From: Brevundimonas aurantiaca
GTDB lineage: Bacteria > Pseudomonadota > Alphaproteobacteria > Caulobacterales > Caulobacteraceae
NCBI RefSeq assembly: GCF_014199955.1
Contig: NZ_JACHOQ010000011.1
Location: 1 to 64,000 of the forward strand
DNA length: 64,000 nucleotides
Direction: 5' to 3'
The notes beneath the pieces are model-generated. The model searched no databases. It was not told the origin of the DNA and was given only the letters and a program-made list of their open reading frames with translations. Each line of letters begins with the position of its first letter. Position 1 is the stretch's first letter. Below, in pieces: positions 43,521-53,328 of the stretch. The position numbers and the translations under genes are program-made.

Positions 43521-44423
43521 ATGACCAAGATCGCCTTCATCGGCCTGGGCAATATGGGCGGGGGCATGGCCGCCAACCAGGCCAAGGCCGGCCACGCCGT
43601 CGCCGCCTTCGACCTGTCGCAGGCGGCCCTGGACAGGGCCGCCGCCGCCGGCTGCACGCCTGCGGCTTCGGTCGCCGAGGCCGTGCGCGACGCCGAGGTG
43701 GTGATCACCATGCTGCCCGCCGGACCCCATGTGCATAAGGTCTATGCCGAACAGATCATCGGGGCGGCGCCGTCCAGCGCCCTGCTGCTGGACTGCTCCA
43801 CCATCGACGTGGAGACGGCGCGCAAGGTGGCGGGCCTGGCCAAGGCGGCCGGCTACGCCTTCGCCGACGCGCCGGTGTCGGGCGGGACGGCGGCGGCCGA
43901 TGCGGGAACCCTGGCCTTCATGGTCGGCTGCGACGAGGGCGATTTCGCCCGGGTCGAGGCGGCGCTGGAGCCGATGAGCCGGATCACCATCCGCGCCGGC
44001 GATCACGGCGCGGGCCAGGCGGCCAAGATCTGCAACAACATGCTCCTGGGCATATCCATGCTGGGCGCGTGCGAGGCGATCGCCCTGGCCGAAAAACTGG
44101 GTCTGGACCCGGAGCGCTTCTTCGAGATCGCCTCCAAATCCTCGGGCCAGTGCTGGAGCGTGACCAGCTATTACCCCTGGCCCGGCCCCGTACCCGCCGC
44201 CCCGTCGAACCGCGGCTATCAGGGCGGATTCGCCACCGCCATGATGCTGAAGGATCTGAAACTGGCCCAGGACGCGGCGGCCAAGTCCGGCGCCTCCACC
44301 CCCCTGGGCGCCCAGGCCGAGGCCCTCTACGCCCTGTTCGACGGCCTGGGCCACGGCGGCCGCGACTTCTCGGCCATGCTGCAGATGCTGCGCGGACGGC
44401 TGGACGCGCTGGAGGCCCAATGA
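43521..44423 (+). CDS. mmsB: 3-hydroxyisobutyrate dehydrogenase
   Basis: 300 residues. NAD-binding IAFIGLGNMGGGMAANQAKAGH at the start, DAPVSGGTAAADAGTLAFMVG in the middle with the substrate-binding SGG, and the catalytic lysine in GQAAKICNNMLLG. It oxidises 3-hydroxyisobutyrate to methylmalonate semialdehyde, which MmsA then consumes. Ribosome site GGGAGAGAGA. Last gene of the cluster. Confidence 0.95.
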   Translation: MTKIAFIGLGNMGGGMAANQAKAGHAVAAFDLSQAALDRAAAAGCTPAASVAEAVRDAEVVITMLPAGPHVHKVYAEQIIGAAPSSALLLDCSTIDVETARKVAGLAKAAGYAFADAPVSGGTAAADAGTLAFMVGCDEGDFARVEAALEPMSRITIRAGDHGAGQAAKICNNMLLGISMLGACEAIALAEKLGLDPERFFEIASKSSGQCWSVTSYYPWPGPVPAAPSNRGYQGGFATAMMLKDLKLAQDAAAKSGASTPLGAQAEALYALFDGLGHGGRDFSAMLQMLRGRLDALEAQ

Positions 44424-44666
44424 TGGCCGACACCCCCGGCCCGAGGCGCTGAATGCGCTGGATTCGGCCCTGTTCGCCGGGCGAGGCGCCGCGCCAAATC
44501 AGCCGCCTGATGCGGGAAGGGTGAAACGCGGTCGCGCTTTTCCGAGCGGTTTCGCCCTCTTGGGCCGATCTTTGGTTGAAAGCCGAGGGCGGCCGTCGAG
44601 GCGTTATGAGTCTGTCAAAAGCGCCTGCTAAGCCCGGCTCCGGGTCTGGAGAGACGGGCGACAGTC

Positions 44667-45164
44667 TTGGACGATCACGCGCGCTTCTCCGAAGCCTTGG
44701 AAATCGACGGGCAGCGCCGGCCGTTGATGCGATTTCTGTCGCGTCATGTGCGAGATGAGAGCGTGCGCGAGGATCTGGTGCAGGAAAGCCTGGTCCGCTT
44801 GCTGCTGTTTTCCCGTCGACACGCCGTCCAGAACATCTCGGCGGCGGCCAGGACCATCGCCTGGAACGTCATGCGCGACCACTTCCGCCGCCGTCGCCGT
44901 GTCGAGGCCGAGCCCTTGAGCGACGGCCAGAGCAGCGATGCGCCCCTGCCGGACCAGATGCTGCTGCACAAACAGCGGCTTCAACAGTTCGTCCAACTGC
45001 TCGAAGAGATGCCGCCGCTGCGTCGGGAAGTCTTCATCCGGCGTCGACTGCACGGCCAGACTCATGCGGAGATTGCCGAGGCTCTGGACCTGACGCCGGA
45101 TGCCGTGGAAAAACACATCGTGCGCGGCATGCGGCAGTTGTGCGAAGCGATCGACCAGAGATGA
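44667..45164 (+). CDS. ECF sigma factor, FecI-like
   Basis: 165 residues from a TTG at 44667. Region 2 reads FLSRHVRDESVREDLVQESLVRLLLF and region 4 reads MPPLRREVFIRRRLHGQTHAEIAEALDLTPDAVEKHIVRGMRQL. It belongs to iron-starvation-type sigma factors controlled by a FecR-like anti-sigma protein, encoded next with an ATGA overlap. It should drive the TonB receptor genes downstream. Confidence 0.9.
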   Translation: MDDHARFSEALEIDGQRRPLMRFLSRHVRDESVREDLVQESLVRLLLFSRRHAVQNISAAARTIAWNVMRDHFRRRRRVEAEPLSDGQSSDAPLPDQMLLHKQRLQQFVQLLEEMPPLRREVFIRRRLHGQTHAEIAEALDLTPDAVEKHIVRGMRQLCEAIDQR

Positions 45165-46129
45165 CCTCCTCCCTCAAAGATCAGGCCGCGCGGTGGGTGG
45201 ACCAGGGCGGCGGCGCCGAGGCGTTGAACGACTGGCTCCAGGCGTCGCCCGAACACAGGCGCGCCTATGATCAGATCGATCAGACGATGCGCGATCCCGC
45301 GCTGGTCGAGGCCATGCGGCTGCACGACGCCCGACCCAAGGTCGTCGGGTTGCGCCCCCAGGCGCGCGCAGGGGCCTTCACACGCCCGGTCCGGGGCTGG
45401 ACGCCGGCCCTGGCGGCCGCCCTGGTCGCCGGCCTGCTGCTGGCCGGCGTCTTGAGCGCGCCGCCGCTGCGCGAGCGCCTCTATCCGGTCGCGGCGCCCA
45501 GGTCGCCTCTGTTGGTGGTCACAGCGCCGGGACAACTGCGGACGATCACCCTGTCGGACGGCAGCCGAATCCACCTCAACGGCGACACCCGACTGAGCCT
45601 GGCGCAGCAAGGCGGCGGACGACATGCGCGGCTGATCCGGGGCGAGGCCCTGTTCGACATCCGCCACGATCCGGAACGGCCCTTCGTCCTTGCGCTGGAT
45701 CACGGCTCGCTGACCGATCTGGGAACCACCTTCAATGTCAGCATCTCCGGCGATCAGGCCGCCGTTCAGGTCTATTCCGGCACGGTTCGACTGAAGGGTG
45801 AGACGGGGGTGGCGACGCTGAACGCCAATCAACAGGCCGATTTGACCCGAGGAGTCGTCGGATCGGTCAGCGGCTTCGACGCCCAGGCCGGCGACTGGCG
45901 GGGCGGTTGGATCGAGGCGCGCGATTGGCCGCTTCACCGCGTGGTCGAGGCGCTGAGACGGCGCAGCGGCGTCGCCATCGTCGTGGCCAGCCCGGCCCTG
46001 GAGTCCAAACGCATCACGGGCCGGGTGCGGCTGGACACCCCGCGTGAGGATCTGGACGCCCTGGCCGACCTGCACGGCTTCGTCGTCCGAGAACGTTCGG
46101 ACGGTCTGGTGCTGACCCAGGGCGGCTGA
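45161..46129 (+). CDS. FecR-family anti-sigma/signal transducer
   Basis: 322 residues from the ATG at 45161. The cytoplasmic N-terminus has DUF4880-like WVDQGGGAEALNDWLQASPEHRRAYDQI. A single membrane helix (about 75-95) follows, then the periplasmic FecR domain (VVTAPGQLRTITLSDGSRIHLNGDTRLSL, RGEALFDIRHDPERPFVLAL) and a closing STN-like segment (VVEALRRRSGVAIVV). It relays receptor occupancy to the sigma factor. Tightly coupled to that gene. Confidence 0.92.
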   Translation: MTSSLKDQAARWVDQGGGAEALNDWLQASPEHRRAYDQIDQTMRDPALVEAMRLHDARPKVVGLRPQARAGAFTRPVRGWTPALAAALVAGLLLAGVLSAPPLRERLYPVAAPRSPLLVVTAPGQLRTITLSDGSRIHLNGDTRLSLAQQGGGRHARLIRGEALFDIRHDPERPFVLALDHGSLTDLGTTFNVSISGDQAAVQVYSGTVRLKGETGVATLNANQQADLTRGVVGSVSGFDAQAGDWRGGWIEARDWPLHRVVEALRRRSGVAIVVASPALESKRITGRVRLDTPREDLDALADLHGFVVRERSDGLVLTQGG

Positions 46130-46241
46130 GGCGAAGGCGCCTTTCACAAAACCTTGTCAAAACTCCCTGTCCGGTTTCGCCGGACCCCGGCGTCGTAACT
46201 CCCGTCATCTCGGCCAGAGCGCCGGAATATCGGGGGATAGA

Positions 46242-49200
46242 ATGACCAAACGCATCTACGACTTCCACGCCTCGGCCCTGGCCGTGGCGATCGCCGCCGG
46301 CGCCTGCGCCGCTGTGGTCACGCCTGCGGCCGCCACCGCTCCGGCGGCGTCCGACGCTGCGGCGCCGATCGCCTTCAACATTCCCCCTGGCGCGCTGGGC
46401 GAGGCTCTGATCCGCCTGTCGCGCGCCACGGGCCTCACTGTGGTCGCCGACCCTGAGGTCGTCGCGGGGCGGACGACGCAGGGCGCGGTCGGCCGCCTGA
46501 CCGTCGAGCAGGCTCTGGATCAGCTTCTGCGCGGCCAGGACCTGTCCTACCAGCGCAGGTCCAATGTCGTAGTCATTCGGCCTGCGGCGCGCGCACCCCA
46601 GGCAGCGACGGATCGCGCCGTTCGCCAAGCCGATCAGCAAGCCGCAGCGCAGCTGGAAGAGGTGGTGGTGGTCGGCACCCGCCGCGACGCCGGCTTCAGA
46701 GCGTTCCAGGCGATCCAGCCCATATCGATGCTGTCGGCCGCCGACCTACAGCATACCGCCACCCACAACGCCGCCGAGATTCTGGGGCTGCTGCCCAGCG
46801 TCAACGTCATGCAGAACGGCAGTTCGTTCCTGAGCGGCAGCAACGCCTATGCGATCGACGGCGCCTCGCGCGGCGAAGGCCAGTTCGTCTCGATCCGGGG
46901 CATGAACGCCGAATACAATGTGACCCTGCTGAACGGGGTGGAGGTGGCCCAGGCCCAGGCCTACTCCCGCGCGGTGCAGCTGAACCTTCTGCCGCCCGCG
47001 GCGGTGCAGACCGTGGTCTTGCGAAAGACCTCCACCCCCGACATGAACGGCGACGCAATCGGCGGGACAATTGATTTCCGCACCCCCACCGCCTTCGACT
47101 TTTCGGGACGGTCGCGCGGGTCGGTCAGCGTCAGCGGGCGTCTTGAAAGCCAGGCCCTGCGGCTGGACGCGGACGGCGCCGGTCAGGGCGTCGCCGCCGA
47201 ATACGGCCGCAAGCTGGATGCGGAGGAACGGTTCGGCGTCTACGCCAGCGGCTATTATTCGGTACGAAACTACGCCAATTCGCTGATGGGCGGATTGCAG
47301 GCTGCGGCCAGCGGCGACGATTCCCGCGCCTATGCCGTGGTGGACGCCGATGGGAACAATCCCGCCGGGGTCGATCCGATCTCCAACATCCTCCTGGCGG
47401 GCATGAATATCGGCGTGTCCAGCGGCCGGACGGAGATGTGGGGGGGAACGCTTTCGCTGGATTGGCGGCCGGACGCCGACACCAGCGTCTATCTCCGGGG
47501 AACCTCCGCCCGCTATTTCACGACCCAGAACTCCAGCCTGAACCAGATCATCGGCGAACACGCCGTCAATCGCGAGGGGCGCAGTCCGTTCAAGACCGAT
47601 CTTGACGGGAATTTCATCCTCGACAGGAACGGCGCCAAGATCGTCAGCGACAATGTGTACAAGACCGACGCCGCAGGCGGCTACATCCTGGATGCCGACG
47701 GCAACAAGGTCTTCCAGGGCAAGTACATCGACCTGGGCGGCGGTCGCTACGGCACCACAATTCCCTTCGTCTCGAACCGGCTCTGGTACGAGACCAACCC
47801 GGAACGGGCGGAGCTGATCACCCTGTCTCTGGGCATGGACAAACAGGCGAACGGCTGGACGTTCGCTCCCAACGCCTTCTATTCACAGGGGCGCAACGAT
47901 CGCCCGGACCATCTGGAGCTTTGGACCACTTCGGTGCCGATCGGCGGCGCCAGCGCCGGGGCCTCCCCGTTCGGACGGCCGACCCTGGTGAGCTATAATT
48001 CCAGCGGCTACCCCGTGCCCCAGCTGACGCCGGACATGGAAAGGGCGGCCTCCAGTCCCGGCTCCATGCCCGCCGCCTGTTGCTACGAAAAGACCACCGG
48101 CCTCAGCGAGCAGACCAAATACGGCGCCAAGCTGGACGTCAGCCGCGAAAGAGACGGCGATTTCGCCCGTCTGATCAGCGGGGGGCTTCGGTATGTGCGC
48201 AGCAGCCGCGACGTCAGCAACCGCGACTGGACGGTGAACGAACCCAATCCTTTAGCCACGATCGCCGATGACCGCCGACTGCTGAAGGGGTATTTTCCGG
48301 GCTTTCCCGGTCAGTACGACTATCCGATCCCCGATTTCGATCTGGATGAACTGTCGCGTCGCTTCGGCGCCCTGACCGACACCCAGGCCAAGCTGGACGC
48401 CGCCAGCGACATCTGCACCGGAAGCGACTCCGCCTGGAAGGTCGTCACCAACGAGAACTGCAACACCCTGAGCGGCAGCGAGGCGGTGTGGGCCGGCTAT
48501 ATCAGCACCTTGTCCGTTTTCGGCGACGCCCAGGTGGTGGCGGGCCTGCGTTACGAAAAGAGCATCATCCACAACCGCTACTGGGTGCGGCAATGGAATG
48601 AGGCGGGGGACGAGGTTCTGGGCGCCTTCGACAGCAACCGATCCGCCTATTCCAAACTGCTGCCCAGCATCGCCCTGACCTATCGCCCCAGCGATCGCTC
48701 CGTCTATCGCGCCAGTCTTTGGACCAGCTACACCCGGCCGCCCTTCTTCCAACTGGGGGGATCGGCGACCCAGACCTATGATCCGGCGACGCGCGTGACC
48801 TCGATCACGCGCGGCAATCCGGACCTCAAGGCGATCGACGCGATCAACTTCGACGTCAGCGGCGGGTGGACCTTCGATCAACACGGCTATCTGAACATCG
48901 GCGCCTATTACAAGCACCTGTCCAACTACATCTACGGCAGCGGTTCGAACTATGTGAACACCGAACGCGGCCAGATCAGCAGAGTCATCGTCAACCAGCC
49001 CCGTAACGGCGGCGACGGGGATCTGTTCGGCGTCGAGTTCGAAGGGCAGCAGAAGCTGGGCGCGCTGAACCCTGTGCTCGACGGTTTCTCCATCGGCGGA
49101 AATCTGACGCTGCAGCATTCCGAAGTCGACATCGGCGCCGAGTGGGGCCGCCATCAGCGCATGCAGAACGCGCCGAACGTCACCGGCAATATCGGCGTCT

Positions 49201-49496
49201 TCTACGCCGACGACCGCTTCACCCTGGATCTTCTCTATCGCTACACCAGCGACTTCCTGCAGAAGTACGATCTGTTCTCGACGGGCTCGAGCTGGAGCGA
49301 CGTGTGGGTCCGCCCGACGAGGCGGGTCGATCTGCACGCGGGCTATCGCCTGGGCGCGGTCGATCTGGACCTTTCGATCGCGAACCTGACCGGAACCCAC
49401 AGCTATTGGTCGCATGTCGGCCGCAACAGCTCCGCCATCTCCGACATCGTCCAGTCGGGGCGGACGGCCCTCCTGACCGCCAAATACAGCTTCTAG
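46242..49496 (+). CDS. TonB-dependent transducer-type outer-membrane receptor
   Basis: 1084 residues. After the signal peptide comes an STN signalling domain (about 42-105, FNIPPGALGEALIRLSRATGLTVVADPE), the part that contacts FecR. The plug follows (VVVVGTRRDAG, SIRGMNAEYNVTLLNGVEVA) and then a 22-strand barrel ending AKYSF. This is the FecA-like layout. The ligand is unknown; nothing in the unit points to iron. Confidence 0.92.
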   Translation: MTKRIYDFHASALAVAIAAGACAAVVTPAAATAPAASDAAAPIAFNIPPGALGEALIRLSRATGLTVVADPEVVAGRTTQGAVGRLTVEQALDQLLRGQDLSYQRRSNVVVIRPAARAPQAATDRAVRQADQQAAAQLEEVVVVGTRRDAGFRAFQAIQPISMLSAADLQHTATHNAAEILGLLPSVNVMQNGSSFLSGSNAYAIDGASRGEGQFVSIRGMNAEYNVTLLNGVEVAQAQAYSRAVQLNLLPPAAVQTVVLRKTSTPDMNGDAIGGTIDFRTPTAFDFSGRSRGSVSVSGRLESQALRLDADGAGQGVAAEYGRKLDAEERFGVYASGYYSVRNYANSLMGGLQAAASGDDSRAYAVVDADGNNPAGVDPISNILLAGMNIGVSSGRTEMWGGTLSLDWRPDADTSVYLRGTSARYFTTQNSSLNQIIGEHAVNREGRSPFKTDLDGNFILDRNGAKIVSDNVYKTDAAGGYILDADGNKVFQGKYIDLGGGRYGTTIPFVSNRLWYETNPERAELITLSLGMDKQANGWTFAPNAFYSQGRNDRPDHLELWTTSVPIGGASAGASPFGRPTLVSYNSSGYPVPQLTPDMERAASSPGSMPAACCYEKTTGLSEQTKYGAKLDVSRERDGDFARLISGGLRYVRSSRDVSNRDWTVNEPNPLATIADDRRLLKGYFPGFPGQYDYPIPDFDLDELSRRFGALTDTQAKLDAASDICTGSDSAWKVVTNENCNTLSGSEAVWAGYISTLSVFGDAQVVAGLRYEKSIIHNRYWVRQWNEAGDEVLGAFDSNRSAYSKLLPSIALTYRPSDRSVYRASLWTSYTRPPFFQLGGSATQTYDPATRVTSITRGNPDLKAIDAINFDVSGGWTFDQHGYLNIGAYYKHLSNYIYGSGSNYVNTERGQISRVIVNQPRNGGDGDLFGVEFEGQQKLGALNPVLDGFSIGGNLTLQHSEVDIGAEWGRHQRMQNAPNVTGNIGVFYADDRFTLDLLYRYTSDFLQKYDLFSTGSSWSDVWVRPTRRVDLHAGYRLGAVDLDLSIANLTGTHSYWSHVGRNSSAISDIVQSGRTALLTAKYSF

Positions 49497-49562
49497 TCCA
49501 GCCTTTCCGGCGCGCGGCGACGCCGCGCGCCGTCCCGGCTCTGATGAAGAGGAAAGATCCTC

Positions 49563-51056
49563 ATGAAAACGCCGCTCTGCGCGACGCTCGCCGCGCTCGT
49601 CCTTTTCGCCGCCGGCTCGGCCTTGGCCGCCGACCGCCGCGTCGATCCTCCCGAACAGGTCATCACCGGCCGTCTGACTCGCGCCGATCACCAGACCCAC
49701 CGCGAAGTGGTCTTCACGGTGCCGCCCGGCGCCACCCGGGTGACCGTTCGTTTCCGCTATCTCAGGCGCACCCAGGACGCAGGGGTCGATATCGGCGTGT
49801 TCGACCCTGAGCGCTTCAGGGGGTGGAGCGGCACGACCCGCGACGTCTTCACCCTGTCCACGGAAGAGGCGACGCCGGGCTATCTGCCCGGCCCGCTGCC
49901 GGCGGGACGTTGGCGGCTGGTTCTCAGCGCCTCGCAGATCCGACCCGGCGCCGAGATCGAGTACGAGACCCGCGTCGCCGTCGAAACCCGCCCTCGCCCG
50001 GTCGAGTTCGCAGACGCCCCGATCAATCCCGCGCCGGGCTGGTATCGCGGCGATTTCCACGTCCACACCGGCGATTCCGACGGCAGCTGCGCGGCCCACA
50101 GCGGACGGGAGACCCATTGCCCCGTCTATCGCGCCGTCGAAACAGCTGCGGGCCGAAACCTGGATTTCGTCGCCATCACCGATCACAACACCACCGCCCA
50201 CTACAATGAGATGCGCGAGTTGCAGGAGCATTTCGACAAAGTGCTTCTGGCGCCGGGGCGGGAGATGACGACCTTCTTCGGCCACGCCAATGTCTTCGGC
50301 CTGACGCAGTTCCTCGAGTACCGGATGACGCAGCCCGACGCTGCGGACGCCTTGTCGTGGATTCAGGCGGCCAACGACTCCGGCGGCCTGGTGTCGGTCA
50401 ACCACCCCGGCGTAGCGACCGGAGAGGAATGTATGGGCTGCGGCTGGTCCGTCGATCCCCTTCCACCCGGCTCCATCGGCGCGGTCGAGGTGGTGAACGG
50501 CGGCACCCTGGACGAGTTCGGCACGCCCGAGGGCCCTAAACAGGGGTTCGACCTGTGGGACCGACTGCTCAATCAGGGCGAACACGTCACCGGGATCGGC
50601 GGCAGCGACATCCACAATCCGGACCTTCCGACCGAACGTCTGGGCACGCTCGGCTCCCCTACCACGGCGGTCTATATGCCCGAGCTTTCGGTCAAGGGGC
50701 TGCTGGCGGGCGTCCGATCCGGGCGGGTGTTCATAGATATCGACATGCGGCCTGATCGGCTGCTGGATCTACGGGCGGAGGCGGGGCCCGCCCGGGCCGA
50801 GATGGGCGGATCGCTCCCGCTGGCTCGGGGAGCGACGGCGACCTTCTTCGTCACCGCGCGCGGCGTGCCCGGCGGGCAGATCGAGGTGATCGAGGACGCG
50901 GCTCTGGTTCCGGCCCTGGCCCGTCCGACCCCGGCGGAGGGCGAGGCGAGCTTCGCCGTATCCGGAGACGGCGCGCGCCACTGGATCCGGGTTCAGGTCC
51001 GCGACATCCACGGTCGCCTCGTCCTCATCGGCAATCCGATCTATCTCACGCCCTGA
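49563..51056 (+). CDS. Secreted CehA/McbA-type PHP-family metallohydrolase
   Basis: 497 residues with a signal peptide (MKTPLCATLAALVLFAAGSALA). Residues about 30-150 form a beta-sandwich. The PHP metal site is then seen in order: RGDFHVHTGDSDG, FVAITDHNT, APGREMTTFFGHANVFG, LVSVNHPGV and GIGGSDIHN. CehA/McbA relatives hydrolyse esters or phosphoesters, including carbamates. The gene follows the STN receptor by 66 bases on the same strand, so it may process the receptor's substrate. Confidence 0.85.
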   Translation: MKTPLCATLAALVLFAAGSALAADRRVDPPEQVITGRLTRADHQTHREVVFTVPPGATRVTVRFRYLRRTQDAGVDIGVFDPERFRGWSGTTRDVFTLSTEEATPGYLPGPLPAGRWRLVLSASQIRPGAEIEYETRVAVETRPRPVEFADAPINPAPGWYRGDFHVHTGDSDGSCAAHSGRETHCPVYRAVETAAGRNLDFVAITDHNTTAHYNEMRELQEHFDKVLLAPGREMTTFFGHANVFGLTQFLEYRMTQPDAADALSWIQAANDSGGLVSVNHPGVATGEECMGCGWSVDPLPPGSIGAVEVVNGGTLDEFGTPEGPKQGFDLWDRLLNQGEHVTGIGGSDIHNPDLPTERLGTLGSPTTAVYMPELSVKGLLAGVRSGRVFIDIDMRPDRLLDLRAEAGPARAEMGGSLPLARGATATFFVTARGVPGGQIEVIEDAALVPALARPTPAEGEASFAVSGDGARHWIRVQVRDIHGRLVLIGNPIYLTP

Positions 51057-51085
51057 CGCGGGCTCCCGCTGTTGGGCCTGCACAT

Positions 51086-53224
51086 CTAGAACCGCTTGCC
51101 CAAGGTGATCTCGATGCGGCGGCCGACGGGGTCGCGGCTGTCGCGGCCGTAGCCGGGGGCGGGGGCGCCGTCGGCGAGGCGGGCGGAGGGGCGTTCGTCG
51201 GTCAGGTTCTGGATCGACAGCTCCAGCCGCGCCCCTTCCGCCCGTCGCCCGGACACGTCCCGGAAGAGGCGATAGGTCGCCTTCAGGTCCAGGCGGGCGA
51301 AGTCGCTGATCCGCAGGTCGGCCGGGCCGTCTTCACCGATGGTCGCCCGGCTGCGATAGCCCGCCGTCCACCGGCCGGTGACGTCGATCTTCAGCGGCCC
51401 CTTCATCCGGCTGAGCGTCCATCCCAGGTCCTGGCCGGACACGCCGCCGCCGTCACCGGCCAGACGATCCAGGACCGGCAGGCCCCGGCCCAGCTCGGTC
51501 CGGTCGGTCAGCCGCCAGGTGTGAAACAGGTTGACCGTCCAGGTCGCGGCGGAGGCCTCCGGATCGACCGGCGGGTTCAGGCTCAGACTGGTGGTCAGAG
51601 ACCGGGTCTCTGAAGCCGTGGCGTTGAAGGGGCGCAGGTCGATCCGAACGAGACGGCCCGACGCATCGCGCAGGAACCGGTCGGGATAGGCGGCCTCGGT
51701 CTGTGGCGTCGGCTGAAGACTCGACGAGATCCCGTCGCGCGTGCGGGCCAGGGACAGGCCCTGGTTGAAGCCGACGCTCCACCGGGTGAAGGGGCCCAGC
51801 GACAGGTTTAGAGCCGCGCCTTCGGACCGGGCGGCGGTCAGGTCGGGATTTCCGCCGACCAGGGTCTGGACCTCGACCGCCTCACCGGTGCGGAAGTCAT
51901 AGACGACGGCGTTCGGGCCCTGGCGCGGCGGGGCGAAGCGGTCCAGGTCGCTGGGCGCGGTCAGGGTGCGGTTCCAACTGGCGCTGAGGCTGACCTTGTC
52001 ACGCGGCTGCCAGGCGGCGCCCAGGTCCAGACTGTTTCCGCCCCCGGCGTCGGTGTCGCGGCCCCCCGCGCCCAGGCTGACGGACAGGCCGCCCAGGCTC
52101 ACGCCCCCGATTTTCAGGGTCTTCGCCTCGCCCTCGAGACCAGGCGGCGGCGCAGGCTGGGACAGGGGGACGGTGATCTGCCCCTGCCAGGCGGAGGCCG
52201 TCGTGGCGCGCCGGTCCGTCTCTCCCCCAGCCTCCGTCCGGGTTCGGTTCCGGTTCGCATCGGCGGACAGATTGACGGCGATCGGGCCGGCGCCCAGGCC
52301 CGGCAGGCTGCGGTTCAGGGCGACCGCGCCGCTCCAGCTCATCAGGTCGGTCTGGGAAGGCGTCGGGCCTTCGGCCTCGACGACATCGGCCGTGGCGAGG
52401 AGATTGACCTGGGCGGTCCAGTCTAGAACCGAACCGCTGAGGCCGCTGCGCACCTCCCAACGGCGGGTGTCGGTGGAGAGAACCGTCAGGCCGTCGGCGT
52501 CCCGCGTGGTCGATCGGCTGGAGGTTTGGCTCGCCGAGGCGTTCAGGCTGGCGGCCCAGTCGCCCAGGCTGCGGTTGAAGGCGGCGTTGGCCGAAAGGAA
52601 CCGGCTCTCGGGCGTCAGGCTGACGTCCGCGCTGTCGGGGTGATCACGCAGATAGGCCGGGCGATCGTCGGCGAGAAGGGCAGAGACGTCGCGCAGGGTC
52701 AGGGTCAGGTTGGTGATGTTGCGGTCCTGGAGCCGGGACTGGCGCGCCGTGGCGGAAAGCTCGCGGAATCCTCCGGCGGTCGGAGCGGCCGCCGTCAGGG
52801 CGCCGTCGCGGCTGGCGAAACTGCGCTGCAGGACCAGGTTGAAGACCCGGCCGGAGGGAGAGCCGCCGTATTCCGCCGCCGAACCGGCCGGCAGGACCTC
52901 CAACCGCTCCAGGGCGTCGGGCGGCAGGTCCAGAAAGACGGAGGGGTCCGGCATGCGGACGCCGTTGATGATGACCACGGGCGGCTGGCCGGGGCTGAAC
53001 TGACGCGCGGCCTGGCCCAGGACGTCGCCGACGCTGGCGCCGGCCAGGGCGTCGATGCGGGCGGCGTCATATTCATACTGGGGCGGGGTGCGCGCCGCCC
53101 CCCGCCGGGCGGCCACCTCCACGTCGGGCAGGACGGTCACCGGGGGCGGATCGGCCTGCGGCGCCGGCGTCGCCTGGACGGCGGCGGCGCTGAACCCGGC
53201 GAGCGTGAGACAGAGGGAGATCAC
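51086..53224 (-). CDS. TonB-dependent receptor-like protein with short N-terminus
   Basis: 712 residues from a GTG at 53224. Signal peptide, then a brief plug (VEVAARRGAARTPPQYEYDAARIDALAGASVGDVLGQAARQ, VVIINGVRMPDPSVFLDLPPDALERLEVLPAGSAAEYGG) and a barrel ending ITLGKRF. It lacks an STN domain and is shorter than classic receptors. It belongs to the carbohydrate/polymer-type receptor-like proteins common in Caulobacterales; ligand unknown. Confidence 0.8.
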   Translation of the reverse strand: MISLCLTLAGFSAAAVQATPAPQADPPPVTVLPDVEVAARRGAARTPPQYEYDAARIDALAGASVGDVLGQAARQFSPGQPPVVIINGVRMPDPSVFLDLPPDALERLEVLPAGSAAEYGGSPSGRVFNLVLQRSFASRDGALTAAAPTAGGFRELSATARQSRLQDRNITNLTLTLRDVSALLADDRPAYLRDHPDSADVSLTPESRFLSANAAFNRSLGDWAASLNASASQTSSRSTTRDADGLTVLSTDTRRWEVRSGLSGSVLDWTAQVNLLATADVVEAEGPTPSQTDLMSWSGAVALNRSLPGLGAGPIAVNLSADANRNRTRTEAGGETDRRATTASAWQGQITVPLSQPAPPPGLEGEAKTLKIGGVSLGGLSVSLGAGGRDTDAGGGNSLDLGAAWQPRDKVSLSASWNRTLTAPSDLDRFAPPRQGPNAVVYDFRTGEAVEVQTLVGGNPDLTAARSEGAALNLSLGPFTRWSVGFNQGLSLARTRDGISSSLQPTPQTEAAYPDRFLRDASGRLVRIDLRPFNATASETRSLTTSLSLNPPVDPEASAATWTVNLFHTWRLTDRTELGRGLPVLDRLAGDGGGVSGQDLGWTLSRMKGPLKIDVTGRWTAGYRSRATIGEDGPADLRISDFARLDLKATYRLFRDVSGRRAEGARLELSIQNLTDERPSARLADGAPAPGYGRDSRDPVGRRIEITLGKRF

Positions 53225-53261
53225 AGGGACAATCTAGGAGCGAGCCGGACCGCGCGGAAAG

Positions 53262-53292
53262 AAAAAAGGCCGGGCGTCGCGGACGCCCGGCC
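53262..53292 (-). terminator. Rho-independent terminator of the small secreted protein gene
   Basis: GGCCGGGCGTC at 53268-53278 pairs perfectly with GACGCCCGGCC at 53282-53292 around a 3-base loop. On the minus strand it is followed by six T (A-run 53262-53267). It lies 36 bases after the stop of the gene ending at 53329. Confidence 0.92.
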
Positions 53293-53328
53293 AGGCTTTC
53301 AGGTTTAGGATCCGGGGACCAGCCGAGC

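Noticed and set aside
44424..44666. Possible small genes between mmsB and the sigma factor
   Set aside because: The ATG frames are very short or continue in the wrong frame through the sigma factor gene. The stretch holds only the presumed promoter.
46169..46185. Hairpin GTCCGG/CCGGAC before the STN receptor gene as terminator or riboswitch
   Set aside because: Only six base pairs, no T-run and no known riboswitch pattern.
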